Assembly: GCF_016634425.1 (NCBI RefSeq)
Contig: NZ_JAEPES010000002.1
Span: forward strand, 544,722-608,721
Direction: 5' to 3'
Source: Lacisediminihabitans changchengi
GTDB taxonomy: Bacteria; Actinomycetota; Actinomycetes; Actinomycetales; Microbacteriaceae
DNA: 64,000 bases
Below the pieces are notes generated by a model. It was not told the DNA's origin, did no database searches, and saw only the letters and a list, made by a program, of their open reading frames with translations. A program made the position numbers and the translations under genes. How positions within the stretch are numbered: position 1 is the first letter of the stretch; each line of letters starts with the position of its first letter. This document shows positions 8,513 through 16,802 of the stretch, in pieces.

Positions 8513-9529
8513 ATGACACAGGTTATGCCGGTGCCGAATGTTGCGCCGCCCGCCTACCAGCCGTCGGAGACCATGACGCCCGCCCCGCTCGCCCTTCGCC
8601 GCCGACTCGGCCAGTCCGACCTCCGCGTCTTCCCGCTCGCGCTCGGCGGCAACGTCTTCGGTTGGACAGCCGATGGCCAGACCACCGACGAGATCCTCGA
8701 CACCTATGCCGACCACGGCGGCAACTTCATCGACACCGCCGACTCGTACGCCGGTGGCCGCAGCGAGATCATGATCGGCAACTGGATGCGCTCTCGCGGC
8801 AACCGCGACCGTATCGTCGTTGCCACCAAGGTCGGGAAGGGTCCCGAGAACTCCGGGGTCACCGCGCAAGCTGTCTCTCGGGCGGTCAACGATTCGCTTC
8901 GTCGACTCGGCACCGATCACATCGACCTGCTCTACCTGCACATCGACGACACCGCGGTTCCGTTCGAGGAGACGCTGTTCGCGGTCGACGACCTCGTGCG
9001 CATGGGCAAGGTGCGCTACTTCGGCGCGGCCGACCACACCGGCGATCGTCTCATCGAGGCGCGAGTCATCGCCGCCCAGCTCGGGGTCACCCCGATGGTC
9101 GCGGTGCAGCAGCACTATAACCTCGTGCACCGCCGCAGCTTCGAAGCCGACATCGCCCGGGTCGCCGCCCAGCAGCAGCTCGGCGTGATGCCGCGCTTCG
9201 CCCTGGCCAGCGGATTTCTGACCGGCAAATATCGCACACGAGCTGATGTCGCGCGCAACAGCCGCGGTGCCGATGCCGGCCGGTACCTGAGCCGTCGTGG
9301 CCTTCGCGTGCTCGCCTGCCTCGACGCGATCGTCGCGGAACAGCGGGCACAGGGCATCGAGGTAGCGACCGTCGCGGCGGTGTCACTGGCCTGGCTGCTC
9401 ACCAAGCGCAATGTGGTGGCGCCGGTCGCCAGTGCGAGCCACGCCGCACAGGTGCTCGACCTGATGGCGTCCGCCACCATCCAGCTCAGCCGGCATCAGC
9501 TGGCCGCGTTGGACCGCGCCTCCGCCTAG
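8513..9529 (+). CDS. Aldo/keto reductase
   Basis: A 338-residue NADPH-dependent TIM-barrel oxidoreductase. The catalytic tetrad is visible: Asp and Tyr in DTADSYAGGRSE, Lys in VVATKVG and His in LLYLHIDD. GGNVFGW near the start and the C-terminal cofactor region are typical of the YajO/Gfo-like AKR branch. The natural substrate is unknown. ATG 8513 follows GGGGGGTG; the open frame extends upstream to 8390 but that segment lacks family similarity. It is convergent with the TetR gene, with only about 34 bases between stops. Confidence 0.88.
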   Translation: MTQVMPVPNVAPPAYQPSETMTPAPLALRRRLGQSDLRVFPLALGGNVFGWTADGQTTDEILDTYADHGGNFIDTADSYAGGRSEIMIGNWMRSRGNRDRIVVATKVGKGPENSGVTAQAVSRAVNDSLRRLGTDHIDLLYLHIDDTAVPFEETLFAVDDLVRMGKVRYFGAADHTGDRLIEARVIAAQLGVTPMVAVQQHYNLVHRRSFEADIARVAAQQQLGVMPRFALASGFLTGKYRTRADVARNSRGADAGRYLSRRGLRVLACLDAIVAEQRAQGIEVATVAAVSLAWLLTKRNVVAPVASASHAAQVLDLMASATIQLSRHQLAALDRASA

Positions 9530-9563
9530 CCTGCCGGTCAGAGGCGAGCGCGAGATATCGAGG

Positions 9564-10181
9564 TTAGATGTCGAGGATGCGGACGCTGGCCCGCTGCAAC
9601 GCCGTCGACGCCGCGATCGCGTCACCGGCGTAGCCGCCGGCCATGGCACCATCTCTCGCAAGGATGAAGTCGTCGGCAGCGTCGCCGGGCAGCGGATGTC
9701 CGAGCCGGGAAAACAGGGCGGCCAGCGTGTCGGTGTACCAATCCCGGTGCTCGTTGACGGTCTCCCGTACCGGGTGGCCCTCGTCACCGAATTCGGCGGC
9801 GGCGTTGATGAACGCGCAGCCGCGGAAGTCGGGGCGCTGGATGTCGGCGACGAGGGCTGCGACGAGTGCCTGCACGGCATCCTTCGGTGTCTGTGCCTGG
9901 TCGATGACCTGTTCGGTCACCGCAACCTCCGCGCGATGACGCGACTTCACATACTCGAGGATCAGGCGGTCTTTCGACCCGTAGTGCTTGTAGAAGGTGG
10001 CCTTGGTCACCTCTGACTCGCTGATGAGGCGGTCGATCCCGACGGAGCGGATGCCCTCGTCGTAGAACAGTCGGTCGGCCGTCGCGAGGATGCGCAGCTT
10101 GGCCGCGGCCGGGGGGACTACGCGGCGCGGCGGGTAGCCGAGAGCACGCTGTGTCGTCGGATCAGAATCTACAACTGGCAC
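9564..10181 (-). CDS. TetR/AcrR-family transcriptional regulator
   Basis: A 205-residue one-component repressor. Its N-terminal HTH is about residues 25-75 (AAKLRILATADRLFYDEGIRSV, then SEVTKATFYKHYGSKDRLI), followed by a helical ligand domain. GTG 10181 is chosen because GAGGGAG lies 7-8 bases upstream; TTG 10220 is possible but has no ribosome site. Its leader is remarkable, with at least five consecutive hairpins between the start and a probable -10 (see 10237-10392). A GGACAGA...TCTGTCC dyad farther upstream may be its own operator. Targets are unknown; the nearby aldo/keto reductase is a candidate. Confidence 0.85.
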   Translation of the reverse strand: MPVVDSDPTTQRALGYPPRRVVPPAAAKLRILATADRLFYDEGIRSVGIDRLISESEVTKATFYKHYGSKDRLILEYVKSRHRAEVAVTEQVIDQAQTPKDAVQALVAALVADIQRPDFRGCAFINAAAEFGDEGHPVRETVNEHRDWYTDTLAALFSRLGHPLPGDAADDFILARDGAMAGGYAGDAIAASTALQRASVRILDI

Positions 10182-10236
10182 AGCGTGGCTCCCTCGGGCT
10201 AGTCGGCTAGGTGTCGTCAAGCCGGTCGGCAGCTAT

Positions 10237-10392
10237 CCGGATCTCGGGGGGAAGATCCGGACTTCTACCCCGCAAGCTGGTGGCTTGCGGTAGAGCGTCG
10301 AATCCGCTTCGGGTGCGGAGCCGGGGGAGTCTTCGGGTGACTCCCCCGGCTGCCTGACGACTAGGTTCGTCCGGCTTCCGATATACCGAAGC
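10237..10392 (-). ncRNA. Multi-hairpin leader or small RNA upstream of the TetR gene
   Basis: Consecutive perfect or near-perfect stems occur at 10237-10260 (8 bp, minus-strand loop with six C), 10265-10293 (8 bp plus outer pairs), 10304-10318 (4 bp), 10319-10351 (13 bp) and 10356-10371 (5 bp). The third and fourth share the same 7-base loop, ACCCGAA on the minus strand. A TAGCTT hexamer on the minus strand (plus 10389-10394) could be the -10, giving a leader of about 200 nt. No known riboswitch was recognised. Plus-strand transcription cannot be excluded. Confidence 0.45.
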
Positions 10393-10405
10393 TAGCACAC
10401 GCTGC

Positions 10406-10427
10406 GGACAGACAGGTCGTTCTGTCC
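10406..10427. promoter_or_regulatory. Inverted repeat, candidate TetR operator
   Basis: GGACAGA (10406-10412) and TCTGTCC (10421-10427) form a 7-bp dyad with an 8-base spacer, over the -35 region of the proposed minus-strand promoter. Confidence 0.4.
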
Positions 10428-10509
10428 ACAATTTCTTCTCACATTTTGTCCCCAATTCGGGGGACCGGATCGGTCGGCATCTCGTCCACGGTGACGTAGG
10501 CTCAATCCG

Positions 10510-11847
10510 ATGAACGGTGCAGTCCCGCTACCCCTCGGCCTCGCCGACCTGTCCTTTTCCGCATCCGGAGATTCACGCGTGCGTCGCACCGTGTTGCCGA
10601 GCGGTGTGCGCATCCTCAGCGAGCAGGTGCCTGGCGCGCGCAGCTCCACGATCGGCTACTGGGTCGCCGTGGGATCCCGCGACGAGCGTCCAGACACCTT
10701 CGGCAGCACGCACTTCCTCGAGCACCTGCTGTTCAAGGGCACCACGACTCGGAGCGCCCTCGATATCGCGGTCAGCTTCGATGCGGTCGGCGGCGAGCAC
10801 AACGCCGTCACCGCCAAGGAGTACACCTGCTACTACGCCAAGGTGCAGGATCGTGACCTGCCCATGGCGGTCGAGGTGCTCTCCGACATGATCACCTCAT
10901 CGGTGATCGACCCCGAGGAGTTCGAGACCGAGCGTGGTGTCATTCTCGAAGAGCTCGCCATGGCCGACGACGATCCATCGGATGTCGTCAGCGAGAGGTT
11001 CTTCGAGGCCGTACTGGGTGACAACCCCCTCGGTCGGCCGATCGGCGGAAGCCCGGAGACCATCGAGGCCGCGACCCACGACCGGGTGGTGAAGCACTAC
11101 CGCGAGAACTATCGCGCTCAGGATCTGGTCATCACCGTCGCCGGTGCGGTCGATCACGACGAACTTGTCGCCGGCGTCGAGCGCGCGCTGATCGCGGCGG
11201 GCTGGGACCTCACTCTGGAGGCCGCACCGGTCGAGCGACGCGTCGCATCCGGTGAGTTGATCGAACGCGGCAGTCCGCTCGTCGTCGTGCAGCGCCCGAT
11301 CGAGCAGGCGAACATCCTCATCGGCGTGCCGGGTATTCCGGCGGGCGACGATCGCCGGTCGACGATGGCCGTGCTCAACTCGATCCTGGGCGGCGGAATG
11401 TCGTCGCGCCTGTTCCAGGAGATCCGTGAGAAGCGCGGACTGGCCTATTCCGTCTACTCGTTCTCACCGAGCTACTCCGACCAGGGCCTGTTCGGTCTGT
11501 ATGCGGGATGCTCGCCGGCCAAGGTCGCGCAGGTGAGCGAGCTGCTGGTCGGCGAATTCCGCCGGTTTGCCGATGGTGGAGTCACCGCAGACGAGATGGG
11601 TCGCGCCGTCGGGCAGTTGAGCGGGGCATCCGCTCTCGCCCTCGAAGACTCAGACACCCGCATGTCCCGTCTCGGTCGCGCCGAGATCACGCTGGGGGAG
11701 TTCGCCGACCTCGACGAGTCCCTGCGCCGCCTGAACCTCGTCACCGCCGACGATGTTCGTGAATTAGCCTCGGAACTCGTGTCGCGCCCGATTTCGATCG
11801 CCGCGGTCGGCACGATTGACGAGAACGCCTTCACCGGATTGGTCTAG
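10510..11847 (+). CDS. M16-family zinc metallopeptidase (PepR/PqqL-like processing protease)
   Basis: A 445-residue insulinase-type peptidase. The inverted zinc motif HxxEH is present as His68-Phe-Leu-Glu71-His72, with the downstream glutamate in the ERGVILEEL helix, so the catalytic centre appears intact. The C-terminal half (EKRGLAYSVYSF) carries the Arg/Tyr substrate-binding motif. It resembles the mycobacterial PepR encoded beside pnp; here three genes intervene. ATG 10510 is preceded by TAGGCT (10497-10502) seven bases upstream, so the transcript is probably leaderless. Confidence 0.9.
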   Translation: MNGAVPLPLGLADLSFSASGDSRVRRTVLPSGVRILSEQVPGARSSTIGYWVAVGSRDERPDTFGSTHFLEHLLFKGTTTRSALDIAVSFDAVGGEHNAVTAKEYTCYYAKVQDRDLPMAVEVLSDMITSSVIDPEEFETERGVILEELAMADDDPSDVVSERFFEAVLGDNPLGRPIGGSPETIEAATHDRVVKHYRENYRAQDLVITVAGAVDHDELVAGVERALIAAGWDLTLEAAPVERRVASGELIERGSPLVVVQRPIEQANILIGVPGIPAGDDRRSTMAVLNSILGGGMSSRLFQEIREKRGLAYSVYSFSPSYSDQGLFGLYAGCSPAKVAQVSELLVGEFRRFADGGVTADEMGRAVGQLSGASALALEDSDTRMSRLGRAEITLGEFADLDESLRRLNLVTADDVRELASELVSRPISIAAVGTIDENAFTGLV

Positions 11848-11915
11848 TCAGCCGAACAGCACCGCCGTTTATGTAACAAGCATTATTTGAGAAACACCGC
11901 TCGACAGGAACAACG

Positions 11916-12518
11916 ATGTCCCACTACCTCTACCTCGTTCGCCATGGCGAACAGCAGGACGCCGAATACGGCCTGCCCGACGGCCCCCTCTCCGGGCGCG
12001 GCCAGCGTCAAGCCAAGGCGATCGCCGACCGGCTGAGCGGTGTTCCGTTCACCGGAGCCTGGCACTCGCCGCTGCAGCGCGCAGAAGACACGGCGAAGAT
12101 CATGACGGCGAGCATGCCGAGCCTTGACTCGAAACCGTCTGCGCTGCTGTTCGACTGCATCCCGTCCGGGCCGACCGACGACATGCCGCACGCCTTCGCT
12201 CCGTTCTATGGCTCGATCAGCCGCGAGCAGATCGAGGCGGGTGAGGCCCAGATGGCGGATGCCGTGGCCGAGTGGTTGACGCCGTCGCGAGAAGACCGCC
12301 ACGACCTGCTGATCACGCACAACTTCGTGATCGCATGGTTCGTGCGGGAGGTCTTCGGCGCCCCGGCCTGGCGATGGATGGGACTCAACCAGGCGAACTG
12401 CGGTCTCACGATCATCCGGGTGCGTTCGGTGAAATCCCCGGTGTTGATCACCTACAACGATCTCGGTCACCTGCCGCCGGAGCTGCGCACTGGGGTGCCG
12501 GACGGGCAGCCGTTCTAG
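11916..12518 (+). CDS. Histidine phosphatase family protein
   Basis: A 200-residue phosphoglycerate-mutase-like enzyme. The catalytic RHG triad is Arg9-His10-Gly11, and the second arginine and second histidine are in WHSPLQRAEDTA and LLITHNF. The substrate is unknown, since this superfamily covers sugar phosphatases and protein or nucleotide phosphatases. It follows the M16 gene in the same direction after 68 bases. No operator or terminator is obvious. Confidence 0.88.
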   Translation: MSHYLYLVRHGEQQDAEYGLPDGPLSGRGQRQAKAIADRLSGVPFTGAWHSPLQRAEDTAKIMTASMPSLDSKPSALLFDCIPSGPTDDMPHAFAPFYGSISREQIEAGEAQMADAVAEWLTPSREDRHDLLITHNFVIAWFVREVFGAPAWRWMGLNQANCGLTIIRVRSVKSPVLITYNDLGHLPPELRTGVPDGQPF

Positions 12519-12551
12519 CCGACGCTCTGTTCTGGCCGACGCGGCAGGCCG

Positions 12552-13022
12552 CTACAGGGTCTTGAGGTACCAGTTCGTCGCGTTCGGATTGTCGTTATAC
12601 GGCGGGATGTCGACGTAGCCGGACGACCGATACAGTCCGCCGGCGGCGGCGAGGCTCGCATTGGTGTCGAGCACGAGCTCTTCGGCGCCGAGGTCGCGCG
12701 CCCGTCGTTCCAGTTCGGAGAGAATCGCGCGGCCGAGACCACGGCCGCGGGCCTGCGGCTCGAGCCAGAGGTGCTTCACCTCGTAGCGGACGAGGCCGGC
12801 CGCCCCGGATGGTGACCGGCGGATGCCGCCGCAGCCGACATCCGTTCCGTCGTCATCCACCAGCACGACGAATTCGCCCCGTGGCGGCTCGAAGTCGGCG
12901 GGGGAGGGGAAAACGGTGACATAGCCACCGCCCGGAAACGTCTCGGCACGGGAGGTGAAGTATTCGGTCAGCAGGCGATGCGCCGCGCGCTCGTCGACAG
13001 CGGATTCACGCCAGGTAACCAT
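12552..13022 (-). CDS. GNAT-family N-acetyltransferase
   Basis: A 156-residue acetyl-CoA-dependent acyltransferase. The motif A pyrophosphate loop is visible as EPQARGRGLGRAILSEL (R-x-x-G-x-G/A), preceded by a beta strand (YEVKHLWL) and followed by LVLDTNASL. The acceptor substrate cannot be predicted. ATG 13022 is chosen because the frame upstream of it is the antisense of dapB. It is divergent from dapB with 57 bases between the starts. Confidence 0.85.
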   Translation of the reverse strand: MVTWRESAVDERAAHRLLTEYFTSRAETFPGGGYVTVFPSPADFEPPRGEFVVLVDDDGTDVGCGGIRRSPSGAAGLVRYEVKHLWLEPQARGRGLGRAILSELERRARDLGAEELVLDTNASLAAAGGLYRSSGYVDIPPYNDNPNATNWYLKTL

Positions 13023-13079
13023 GCCATCAAGCCTAGGCTGGCGCGCTGGGGCAGCTCGTCGGCTTGGTAGTTTTGACCC

Positions 13080-13814
13080 ATGACAACGACAGTGGCGATC
13101 ATCGGGGCGACCGGCAGGATGGGGCGCCTGGTCGGCGAGGTCGTCGACGAGCTCGACGGCTTCGAGGTGGTCGCCCGCATCGGGTCGGCCGATGCTCTCG
13201 AGGGCATGCTGACCGCGGATGTCGTGGTCGATGTCACCGTTCCGGCCGTCAGCCAGTCGGTGGTCGACTTCGCCGTCGACAACGGCAGGCCCGTGCTGGT
13301 CGGAACCAGTGGGTGGTCGAACCAGCGGATCACGGCCCTCCGCCGCCGGGTGTCTGCGCAGCCTGGTCTCGGGGTCATCGTCATCCCGAATTTCTCGCTC
13401 GGTTCGGTGCTGGCCACCGCGTTCGCGGCGACCGCCGCGCGTTTTTTCGACTCGATCGAGATCATCGAGGCACACCACGCCTCCAAGGTGGACTCGCCGT
13501 CGGGCACTGCCGTGCGCACCGCCGAGCTCATCGGGGCCGCACGGGCGAATCTCGGGCCGGTGATCGCGCCGCACGCCGACCAGCGTGCTCGCGGTCAGCA
13601 GGTGTCGAGCGTGCCGATCCACAGCCTGCGCATGCAGGGGGTCGTTGCCAAGCAGGACGTGATCTTCGGCGGTACGGGGGAGACCCTCACCCTGAGCCAC
13701 GAGACGCTGTCGCCGACGTCTTATGTCGCGGGCATCCGCCTGTCGCTGCAGGCGCTGCGCGAGACCGACGGTGTGGTGGTCGGACTCGATCAGCTCATCG
13801 ATCTGGGCGCCTGA
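13080..13814 (+). CDS. dapB: 4-hydroxy-tetrahydrodipicolinate reductase
   Basis: A 244-residue enzyme of lysine and diaminopimelate synthesis, acting on the DapA product. The N-terminal nucleotide-binding loop is GATGRMG (about residues 8-14), and the substrate-binding and catalytic motif EAHHASKVDSPSGTA is around residue 130. TAGTTT at 13068-13073 lies 6 bases before ATG 13080, suggesting leaderless transcription. The stop overlaps the next start as ATGA, so the following small membrane gene is translationally coupled. DapA and DapF are encoded elsewhere in the window. Confidence 0.95.
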   Translation: MTTTVAIIGATGRMGRLVGEVVDELDGFEVVARIGSADALEGMLTADVVVDVTVPAVSQSVVDFAVDNGRPVLVGTSGWSNQRITALRRRVSAQPGLGVIVIPNFSLGSVLATAFAATAARFFDSIEIIEAHHASKVDSPSGTAVRTAELIGAARANLGPVIAPHADQRARGQQVSSVPIHSLRMQGVVAKQDVIFGGTGETLTLSHETLSPTSYVAGIRLSLQALRETDGVVVGLDQLIDLGA

Positions 13815-14260
13815 TGCGCGGACGGGTCGGCGCCATCGTTATGACGGCGCTGCTGGTGCTGTACCTGGTGCTGGTGACGCAGCTCGCTATCCGCCTGATC
13901 TCGGTGGATGAGCCGGTGGCAAAGGCACTCGGGATCGCGCTCCTGGTGCTGCCGGTGATCGGGCTGTGGGCGCTCATCGCGGAACTCCTGTTCGGGCTGC
14001 GGAGTCAGCGGCTGACGAGGCGGCTCGCCGACGCCGGGGAGTTGCCGGCCGACACCCTTCCGAGTCGGGCCAGCGGTCGACCGGTGCGCTCGGCCGCGGA
14101 TGCCGAGTTTCCGCGCTACAAGGCCGAGGTCGAGGCCGACCCTGGTTCGTGGCAGGCGTGGTTCCGGCTCGGGCTCGCCTACGACGCGAGCGGCGACCGC
14201 CGCCGCGCTCGCCAGGCCATCCGCCGCAGCATCGCCCTCGAGCGCGCTTCCGTTGATTGA
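13814..14260 (+). CDS. Small membrane protein with a TPR-like C-terminus
   Basis: A 148-residue protein. Two transmembrane segments are visible (about residues 6-28, IVMTALLVLYLVLVTQLA, and 38-60, LGIALLVLPVIGLWALIAELL). A soluble tail follows, with SWQAWFRLGLAYDASGDRRRARQAIRRSI at about 112-140, a single tetratricopeptide-type helix pair. Coupled to dapB by a 4-base overlap, it may be an actinobacterial conserved hypothetical. Function is unknown. Its final codons and stop lie inside a dispersed repeat (14255-14298). Confidence 0.8.
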   Translation: MRGRVGAIVMTALLVLYLVLVTQLAIRLISVDEPVAKALGIALLVLPVIGLWALIAELLFGLRSQRLTRRLADAGELPADTLPSRASGRPVRSAADAEFPRYKAEVEADPGSWQAWFRLGLAYDASGDRRRARQAIRRSIALERASVD

Positions 14261-14298
14261 GTAGCGCACGCCGTTTGCGGCGTCCGCGTATCGAAATC
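14255..14298. repeat. Dispersed repeat, TTGAGTAGCG...CGTATCGAAA family
   Basis: GATTGAGTAGCG (14255-14266) and CGTATCGAAATC (14287-14298) bracket a short GC-rich dyad (ACGCCG-TTTG-CGGCGT). The same arms occur at 24533-24573. The copy supplies the stop codon of the upstream gene. Confidence 0.6.
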
Positions 14299-14307
14299 CG
14301 CGCCGAG

Positions 14308-15201
14308 CTACAGAAACTCGTCGATCGCCTGCTCGACGGTGTGATCGCGGAACACGAACCCGTCGGCGGTCAACTTTTCCGACGAGACGTTTTGGCTGCT
14401 CAGCAGTAGTTCCTCCCCGGCATCCTGGAGCGCGAGGTCGATGGCAAACTCGGGCACCGCGAGCGCATACGGTCTGTGCATCTTGTGCGCAACGTATTTG
14501 GTGATCTCCCCGGAGGTCGCTCTGGTCGGTCCGGCCAGGTTGACCGGCCCGCTCAGTGTCGACGTGAGCAGATACCGGATCGCCGCTGCCTCGTCGTACA
14601 AACTGATCCACGGCCATACGTCGGTCCCGCTTGCAAGTCGCGAACCGAGGCCGACGCGGGTGAGCGCCATGATCGGCTTGAGCGAACCGCCGTCACCGAT
14701 CACCAGTCCGGTGCGGAGCATGACGACCCGGGTCGCCGTGGGGGACAGGCTCGCGGCCCGCTCCCACTGCTCGACGACGTCGCCCAGAAACCCTTTTCCG
14801 CGCGGAGACTCCTCGGTGAGGATCTCCCCGGGCCGGTCACCGTAGATGCCGACGGCGGAGCCGCTCAAGAAGGTCGCCGGTGGCGTCGCGGCACGGGCCA
14901 TGGCATCCGTCAGCGTTCTGGTGGCATCGAGTCGCGATTTTAGGATCTCGTCCCGGTACTTGTGCGTCCACGGCAGTTTGCCGATGGAGGCGCCAGAGAG
15001 GTTGATCACGGCGTCCGTGTCGCTGATCAGCCCGGGATCGAGCGTGCCAGAGGCGGGTGCCCAGGTGGCCTGGTTGTCGCTCTGTGGTTCTCCTCGTACG
15101 AGGAGCGTGACCTGGTGGCCGTCATCGGTGAGCTGCCGGATCAGTTCGGTGCCGATGAAGCCCGAGCCGCCAGCGACGAGTACGCGCAGAGTTTCGGACA
15201 T
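14308..15201 (-). CDS. TIGR01777-type NAD(P)-dependent epimerase (SDR39U1-like)
   Basis: A 297-residue extended short-chain dehydrogenase. The N-terminal cofactor loop is GGSGFIG (about residues 10-16). Family features include VINLSGASIG, SGSAVGIYGDRPGE and the C-terminal domain ending in DGFVFRDHTVEQAIDEFL, typical of this family. The substrate is unknown. ATG 15201 overlaps the OsmC stop by one base, so the two genes form an operon. Confidence 0.88.
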   Translation of the reverse strand: MSETLRVLVAGGSGFIGTELIRQLTDDGHQVTLLVRGEPQSDNQATWAPASGTLDPGLISDTDAVINLSGASIGKLPWTHKYRDEILKSRLDATRTLTDAMARAATPPATFLSGSAVGIYGDRPGEILTEESPRGKGFLGDVVEQWERAASLSPTATRVVMLRTGLVIGDGGSLKPIMALTRVGLGSRLASGTDVWPWISLYDEAAAIRYLLTSTLSGPVNLAGPTRATSGEITKYVAHKMHRPYALAVPEFAIDLALQDAGEELLLSSQNVSSEKLTADGFVFRDHTVEQAIDEFL

Positions 15202-15626
15202 CAGGCGAGGCTCGCTTCGAGGGTGATCGGGATGCCGATCAGGGCGCGTGAGACCGGGCACGTTTTCTTCGCCTCGTCGGCGATGGACGTGAAGTCCGCC
15301 TCGCTGATGCCGGGGATCTTGGCACTGACGAGCAGATGACTTCCGGTGATGCCTTCGGCCGGGTCGAAGGTGACGGCCGCGGTGACCTGCAGACTCTCGG
15401 GCGGGGTACCTGCTATTGCGAGAAGGTTGGCGAGCGCCATCGAGTAGCAGGCGGAATGGGCGGCGCCGAGCAGTTCTTCCGGGTTCGTCTTGCCCGCTTC
15501 CCCGTGGGAGCGAGCCGCCCAGCTGACGGGAAATTGTGCGGCATTGGAGGAGTCGAGAGTGGTCGTCCCGGTGCCGGTCTTGAGGTCCCCGTTCCACAGG
15601 GTGGTCGCTTCGCTGGTGACTGCCAT
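15201..15626 (-). CDS. OsmC/Ohr-family peroxiredoxin-like protein
   Basis: A 141-residue protein of the OsmC fold, which reduces organic hydroperoxides with two cysteines. Both are present: one in AAHSACYSMAL (about residue 60) and one in AKKTCPVSRAL (about residue 120). The segment NPEELLGAAHSAC is diagnostic. GAGGAGGA lies a few bases before ATG 15626. It is the first gene of a two-gene operon with the SDR enzyme. Cytoplasmic thiol peroxidase activity is inferred. Confidence 0.92.
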   Translation of the reverse strand: MAVTSEATTLWNGDLKTGTGTTTLDSSNAAQFPVSWAARSHGEAGKTNPEELLGAAHSACYSMALANLLAIAGTPPESLQVTAAVTFDPAEGITGSHLLVSAKIPGISEADFTSIADEAKKTCPVSRALIGIPITLEASLA

Positions 15627-15797
15627 GAATCCTCCTCCTCGAGCCCGACCGCCCCGGTCGGTGATGAGCCTCAGCCTAGGTCACCCGGTTTTGCGCGCCC
15701 AGGGGGTTGTGCCCGTTGGCGGAGGCACTGTCGCGGGATTGACGCTGTGGCGGGATGTCGGGGGGCGGATGTCTGCGGCGCTCGCTATCGTGAAGCC

Positions 15798-16577
15798 GTG
15801 CCCGATGAGACTTCCGCTGCCCCAGTCCGCTCAGACGTCGTTTTCCGGTCCGATGTGACCGTGGAGCTGGTGCGTTCCAGCGCGCATGACTCCGATGTGC
15901 TGTTCGCCGCACGGGTTTCGACCCAGGGGGAGCAGACGCTCGAGGCGGCACAGGCGTCCGACCGAGCCGATTCTCACGAACCCGACGTCGAGGACAAGCG
16001 CGCACGCGGGCTCATCAATTACTTGATGCGCGACCGGCATGGTTCGCCGTTCGAGCACAATTCCATGACCTTCTACGTTCAGGCACCGATCTTTGTGTTC
16101 CGCGAGTTCATGCGCCACCGCATCGCCTCGTACAACGAGGAGTCGGGTCGGTACCGCGAGCTGAAGCCGGTCTTCTACGTTCCCGGTGCGGATCGCAATC
16201 TGGTGCAGGTCGGTAAGCCGGGCGCGTACACGTTCGAGCCCGGCACTGCGGAGCAGACCGACCTGGTTCAGGCAGAATCACGCCGCCAGTCGACCGAGGC
16301 TTTCGAGTCGTACCAGCGGATGCTCGACGCCGGTGTCGCCCGCGAGGTCGCCCGCATTGTGCTCCCGCTGAATATCTATTCGTCGATGTACGTGACGCTG
16401 AATGCCCGTTCGCTGATGAACTTCATCTCCCTGCGTACCAAGCGCGAGGGCAGTCACTTCCCCTCGTTCCCGCAGCGCGAGATCGAGATGGTGGCGGAGA
16501 AGATCGAGGATTCTTTCGCCGAGCTGATGCCGCTCACCTACGCAGCGTTTAACGGCAACGGCCGCGTAGCTCCCTGA
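15798..16577 (+). CDS. thyX: Flavin-dependent thymidylate synthase
   Basis: A 259-residue FAD enzyme making dTMP from dUMP with methylenetetrahydrofolate. The signature RHRxxSxNxxSxR is present in full (RHRIASYNEESGRY). The length is normal for the family. GTG 15798 is chosen because TATCGT at 15786-15791 sits 6 bases upstream (leaderless) and the upstream in-frame sequence is antisense to the OsmC gene. dapA follows after a gene remnant, in the thyX-dapA-rnj arrangement common in actinobacteria. Confidence 0.95.
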   Translation: MPDETSAAPVRSDVVFRSDVTVELVRSSAHDSDVLFAARVSTQGEQTLEAAQASDRADSHEPDVEDKRARGLINYLMRDRHGSPFEHNSMTFYVQAPIFVFREFMRHRIASYNEESGRYRELKPVFYVPGADRNLVQVGKPGAYTFEPGTAEQTDLVQAESRRQSTEAFESYQRMLDAGVAREVARIVLPLNIYSSMYVTLNARSLMNFISLRTKREGSHFPSFPQREIEMVAEKIEDSFAELMPLTYAAFNGNGRVAP

Positions 16578-16620
16578 CTTTCAGCGCGCTGCTTCTCGCT
16601 CCCAGCCCGCGCCGGTCCGC

Positions 16621-16680
16621 CGACGACGGATGACCGAAGACCGATGACCGACGGCGGTGACCGGTGATCGATGACCGGTT
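16621..16680. repeat. Degenerate GATGACCG tandem repeats
   Basis: The 60 bases after thyX contain variants of GATGACCG(A/G) at 7-16-base spacing (GGATGACCG, CGATGACCG, CGGTGACCGG, CGATGACCGG). It lies in the 225-base interval between thyX and a decayed gene, where nothing else is visible. Confidence 0.5.
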
Positions 16681-16802
16681 GTCAGGTGTGCGAAGCGCGG
16701 CAGTCTCGTCCTCTCGTCCTTCACAGGAGCGCGACCTCGACCCGTGCCCGCATCCGAGATAACCTCGGCCCATCGGCGGTCCGCGATCACCAGAATCGTC
16801 GC

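Noticed and set aside
10237..10260. 6C RNA identity for the C6-loop hairpin
   Set aside because: 6C RNAs have two C-rich loops; only one is present here, so I kept it as an unnamed structured leader.
13064..13813. Long frame upstream of the small TPR-like membrane gene
   Set aside because: It runs through dapB in another frame; the real gene starts at ATG 13814.
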